DNA of 8,247 bases, from contig JAGVBM010000220.1 in the NCBI GenBank assembly GCA_020059765.1, forward strand, positions 1-8,247, in the 5' to 3' direction. This DNA is from Bacillota bacterium (GTDB lineage: Bacteria > Bacillota > Bacilli > Tumebacillales > Effusibacillaceae). Position 1 is the stretch's first letter. Each line of letters begins with the position of its first letter. The notes beneath the pieces are model-generated. The model did no database searches. It saw only the letters and a list, made by a program, of their open reading frames with translations, and had not been told where the DNA came from. Of this stretch, positions 7,100-8,247 are shown piece by piece. Both the position numbers and the translations under genes were made by a program.

Positions 7100-8014
7100 A
7101 TGCCAAATGCGATTGTCGTCGAGGGCTTACATAAGCGGTATGGAGACAATCATGCGGTGCGGGGCGTCAGTTTTGCGATTGAGAAAGGTGAGATTTTTGG
7201 CATTGTGGGGCCAAACGGGGCCGGTAAAACGACAACGATTGAAATTATGGAAGGGCTGCGCAAACGGGACGAGGGAATTGTGCAGATACTCGGACTCGAT
7301 CCAGACAGGGACGGACAAGAATTGAAGCAACAGATCGGTGTGCAGTTCCAGTCCACCTCCATCCAGGGAAAAATGAAAGTGCGGGAAGCTGTCGAGCTTT
7401 TTTCTTCATTTTACCGAAAACGGGGAAATGTCGAACGTTTAATCAACATGTTGGGATTGACGAATCGGTTGAACGAACAGTTCGAAAATTTGTCCGGCGG
7501 CTGGAAGCAGCGGGTGACACTGGCCTTGGCGGCGATCCATGATCCGGAAATCATCTTTCTTGACGAACCGAGCACAGGGCTGGATCCGCAAGCGAGACGG
7601 GAATTATGGGAACTGATTCGCATACTGCGGGAAGAAGGCAAAACGATTGTCGTAACCACCCATTACATGGAGGAAGCGGAGAAGTTATGCGACCGGGTCG
7701 CGATGTTCAACAAGGGTCAGCTGGCGGCATTGGATACCCCGAAGAGACTGGTGACGCAATTGGCAGCGGCCAATTTTCTCTCGTTTGAATCGTCAGATGC
7801 GGATGTCCGACTGATTCGCGGTTTGCCTGGCGTGGAGCGGGTGGAACAGTTGGACGAAACGATCCATGTTCACAGCACTTCGCTGCAAAAAGCTTCCCTG
7901 CACCTGTTCCAGTTGGCGGAGGAGATGGACTGGCAGATTCAGGCGTTTCGTTTTGAAGTGGGCAGTTTGGATGATCTGTTTGTCGAACTTGTGGGGAAGG
8001 AGCGGTCCATATGA
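7100..8014 (+). CDS. ABC transporter ATP-binding protein (DrrA/CcmA type)
   Basis: This 304-aa cytoplasmic ATPase powers an ABC-2 type exporter together with the next gene. All nucleotide-binding motifs are readable: aromatic A-loop Tyr14, Walker A GPNGAGKTT (37-45), Q-loop around Gln82, signature LSGGWKQR (131-138), Walker B IIFLDEP (151-157), D-loop STGLD and H-loop His188 (TTHYMEEAE). The roughly 80 residues after the core, ending in GSLDDLFVELVGKE, are typical of the DrrA/CcmA group that exports antibiotics, lipids or other hydrophobic molecules. Residue 135 is Trp in the variable position of the signature, where Gln or Met is common. It has its own leader after the dtd terminator, and its stop overlaps the permease start (ATGA). 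The class is secure; the substrate cannot be read from sequence. Starting at ATG 7070 would add 10 residues. Confidence 0.93.
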   Translation: MPNAIVVEGLHKRYGDNHAVRGVSFAIEKGEIFGIVGPNGAGKTTTIEIMEGLRKRDEGIVQILGLDPDRDGQELKQQIGVQFQSTSIQGKMKVREAVELFSSFYRKRGNVERLINMLGLTNRLNEQFENLSGGWKQRVTLALAAIHDPEIIFLDEPSTGLDPQARRELWELIRILREEGKTIVVTTHYMEEAEKLCDRVAMFNKGQLAALDTPKRLVTQLAAANFLSFESSDADVRLIRGLPGVERVEQLDETIHVHSTSLQKASLHLFQLAEEMDWQIQAFRFEVGSLDDLFVELVGKERSI

Positions 8015-8247
8015 CAGGTTGGGTTCAATTGGCAACAATGGAAATCAAGCTTTTCTTTCGGGAAAAACAAGCGGTCTTTTGGACATTCTTGTTTCCGGTA
8101 TTCATGATTTGGATCTTTGGCGCGATGTTCGGCGATCAAACAATCGGCGGTATGAGCTATAGCGACGCTTATGTCCCGTCATGGATCGCCGTCATTTTGT
8201 TGAACACTTCGCTGTTCACGTTGGGGACTGTTCTTGCAGGGTACAGG
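8011..8247 (+). CDS. ABC-2 type transporter permease, N-terminal part (cut by window end)
   Basis: The first 79 codons of the membrane partner of the preceding ATPase, open to the right edge. The N-terminus is a short cytoplasmic stretch (MTGWVQLATMEIKLFFREKQ) leading into a first membrane helix (about residues 22-40, rich in Phe and Trp). A polar loop follows (GDQTIGGMSYSDAYVPSW), then the start of a second helix. This pattern of a charged amphipathic entry, a helix containing FPV and a loop before helix 2 is the usual start of ABC-2 permeases (DrrB-like). ATG 8011 has GGGGAAGGAG (7993-8002) 8 bases upstream and overlaps the ATPase stop, so the two proteins are probably made in step. The substrate is unknown. 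Confidence 0.85.
   Translation, partial: MTGWVQLATMEIKLFFREKQAVFWTFLFPVFMIWIFGAMFGDQTIGGMSYSDAYVPSWIAVILLNTSLFTLGTVLAGYR

Noticed and set aside
1..8247. CRISPR arrays, insertion sequences, tRNA or rRNA genes, attachment sites
   Set aside because: No regularly spaced direct repeats, transposase-like frames, cloverleaf-like sequences or rRNA signatures were seen; coding density is high and genes are intact housekeeping genes.

Overview
The window looks like ordinary chromosomal core sequence from a Firmicute (Bacillota), most likely in or near Bacillales/Alicyclobacillaceae. The evidence is the gene order recJ-apt-relA-dtd directly behind secD-secF, strong AAGGAGG-type ribosome binding sites, a single bifunctional Rel-type (p)ppGpp enzyme, and a RecJ with the long C-terminal extension seen in Bacillus-type enzymes. 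G+C content is slightly above half by eye. SecD and SecF are separate proteins here, unlike the fused SecDF of Bacillus subtilis. Every identified gene lies on the + strand.

Layout: (1) 1-1251, the end of secD and all of secF, coupled through an ATGA overlap: accessory proteins of the Sec protein export channel. (2) 1252-1389, a structured gap with a compound GC-rich hairpin, a perfect 7-bp inverted repeat and a weakly supported reading frame that runs into the start of recJ. (3) 1393-6988, a tight cluster: recJ (single-strand DNA exonuclease), apt (adenine salvage), relA/rel (ppGpp synthesis and hydrolysis) and dtd (D-aminoacyl-tRNA deacylase). Junctions are a 4-base overlap, a 19-base gap and a 13-base gap, so co-transcription is likely. 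(4) A clear intrinsic terminator right at the dtd stop codon. (5) 7018-8247, a new transcription unit: a DrrA/CcmA-type ABC ATPase, then the start of an ABC-2 membrane protein cut by the window edge, again coupled by ATGA.

The recJ-dtd cluster combines DNA repair, nucleotide salvage, stringent-response signalling and translation quality control. Apt and Rel are linked through purine nucleotide pools: Rel uses GTP/GDP and ATP, while Apt makes AMP from adenine and PRPP. The ABC pair is a separate exporter of unknown substrate.

I found no convincing undescribed system. The least explained stretch is the secF-recJ gap, and the exporter substrate is also unknown. Identifications rest on motifs read by eye; no database search was possible.
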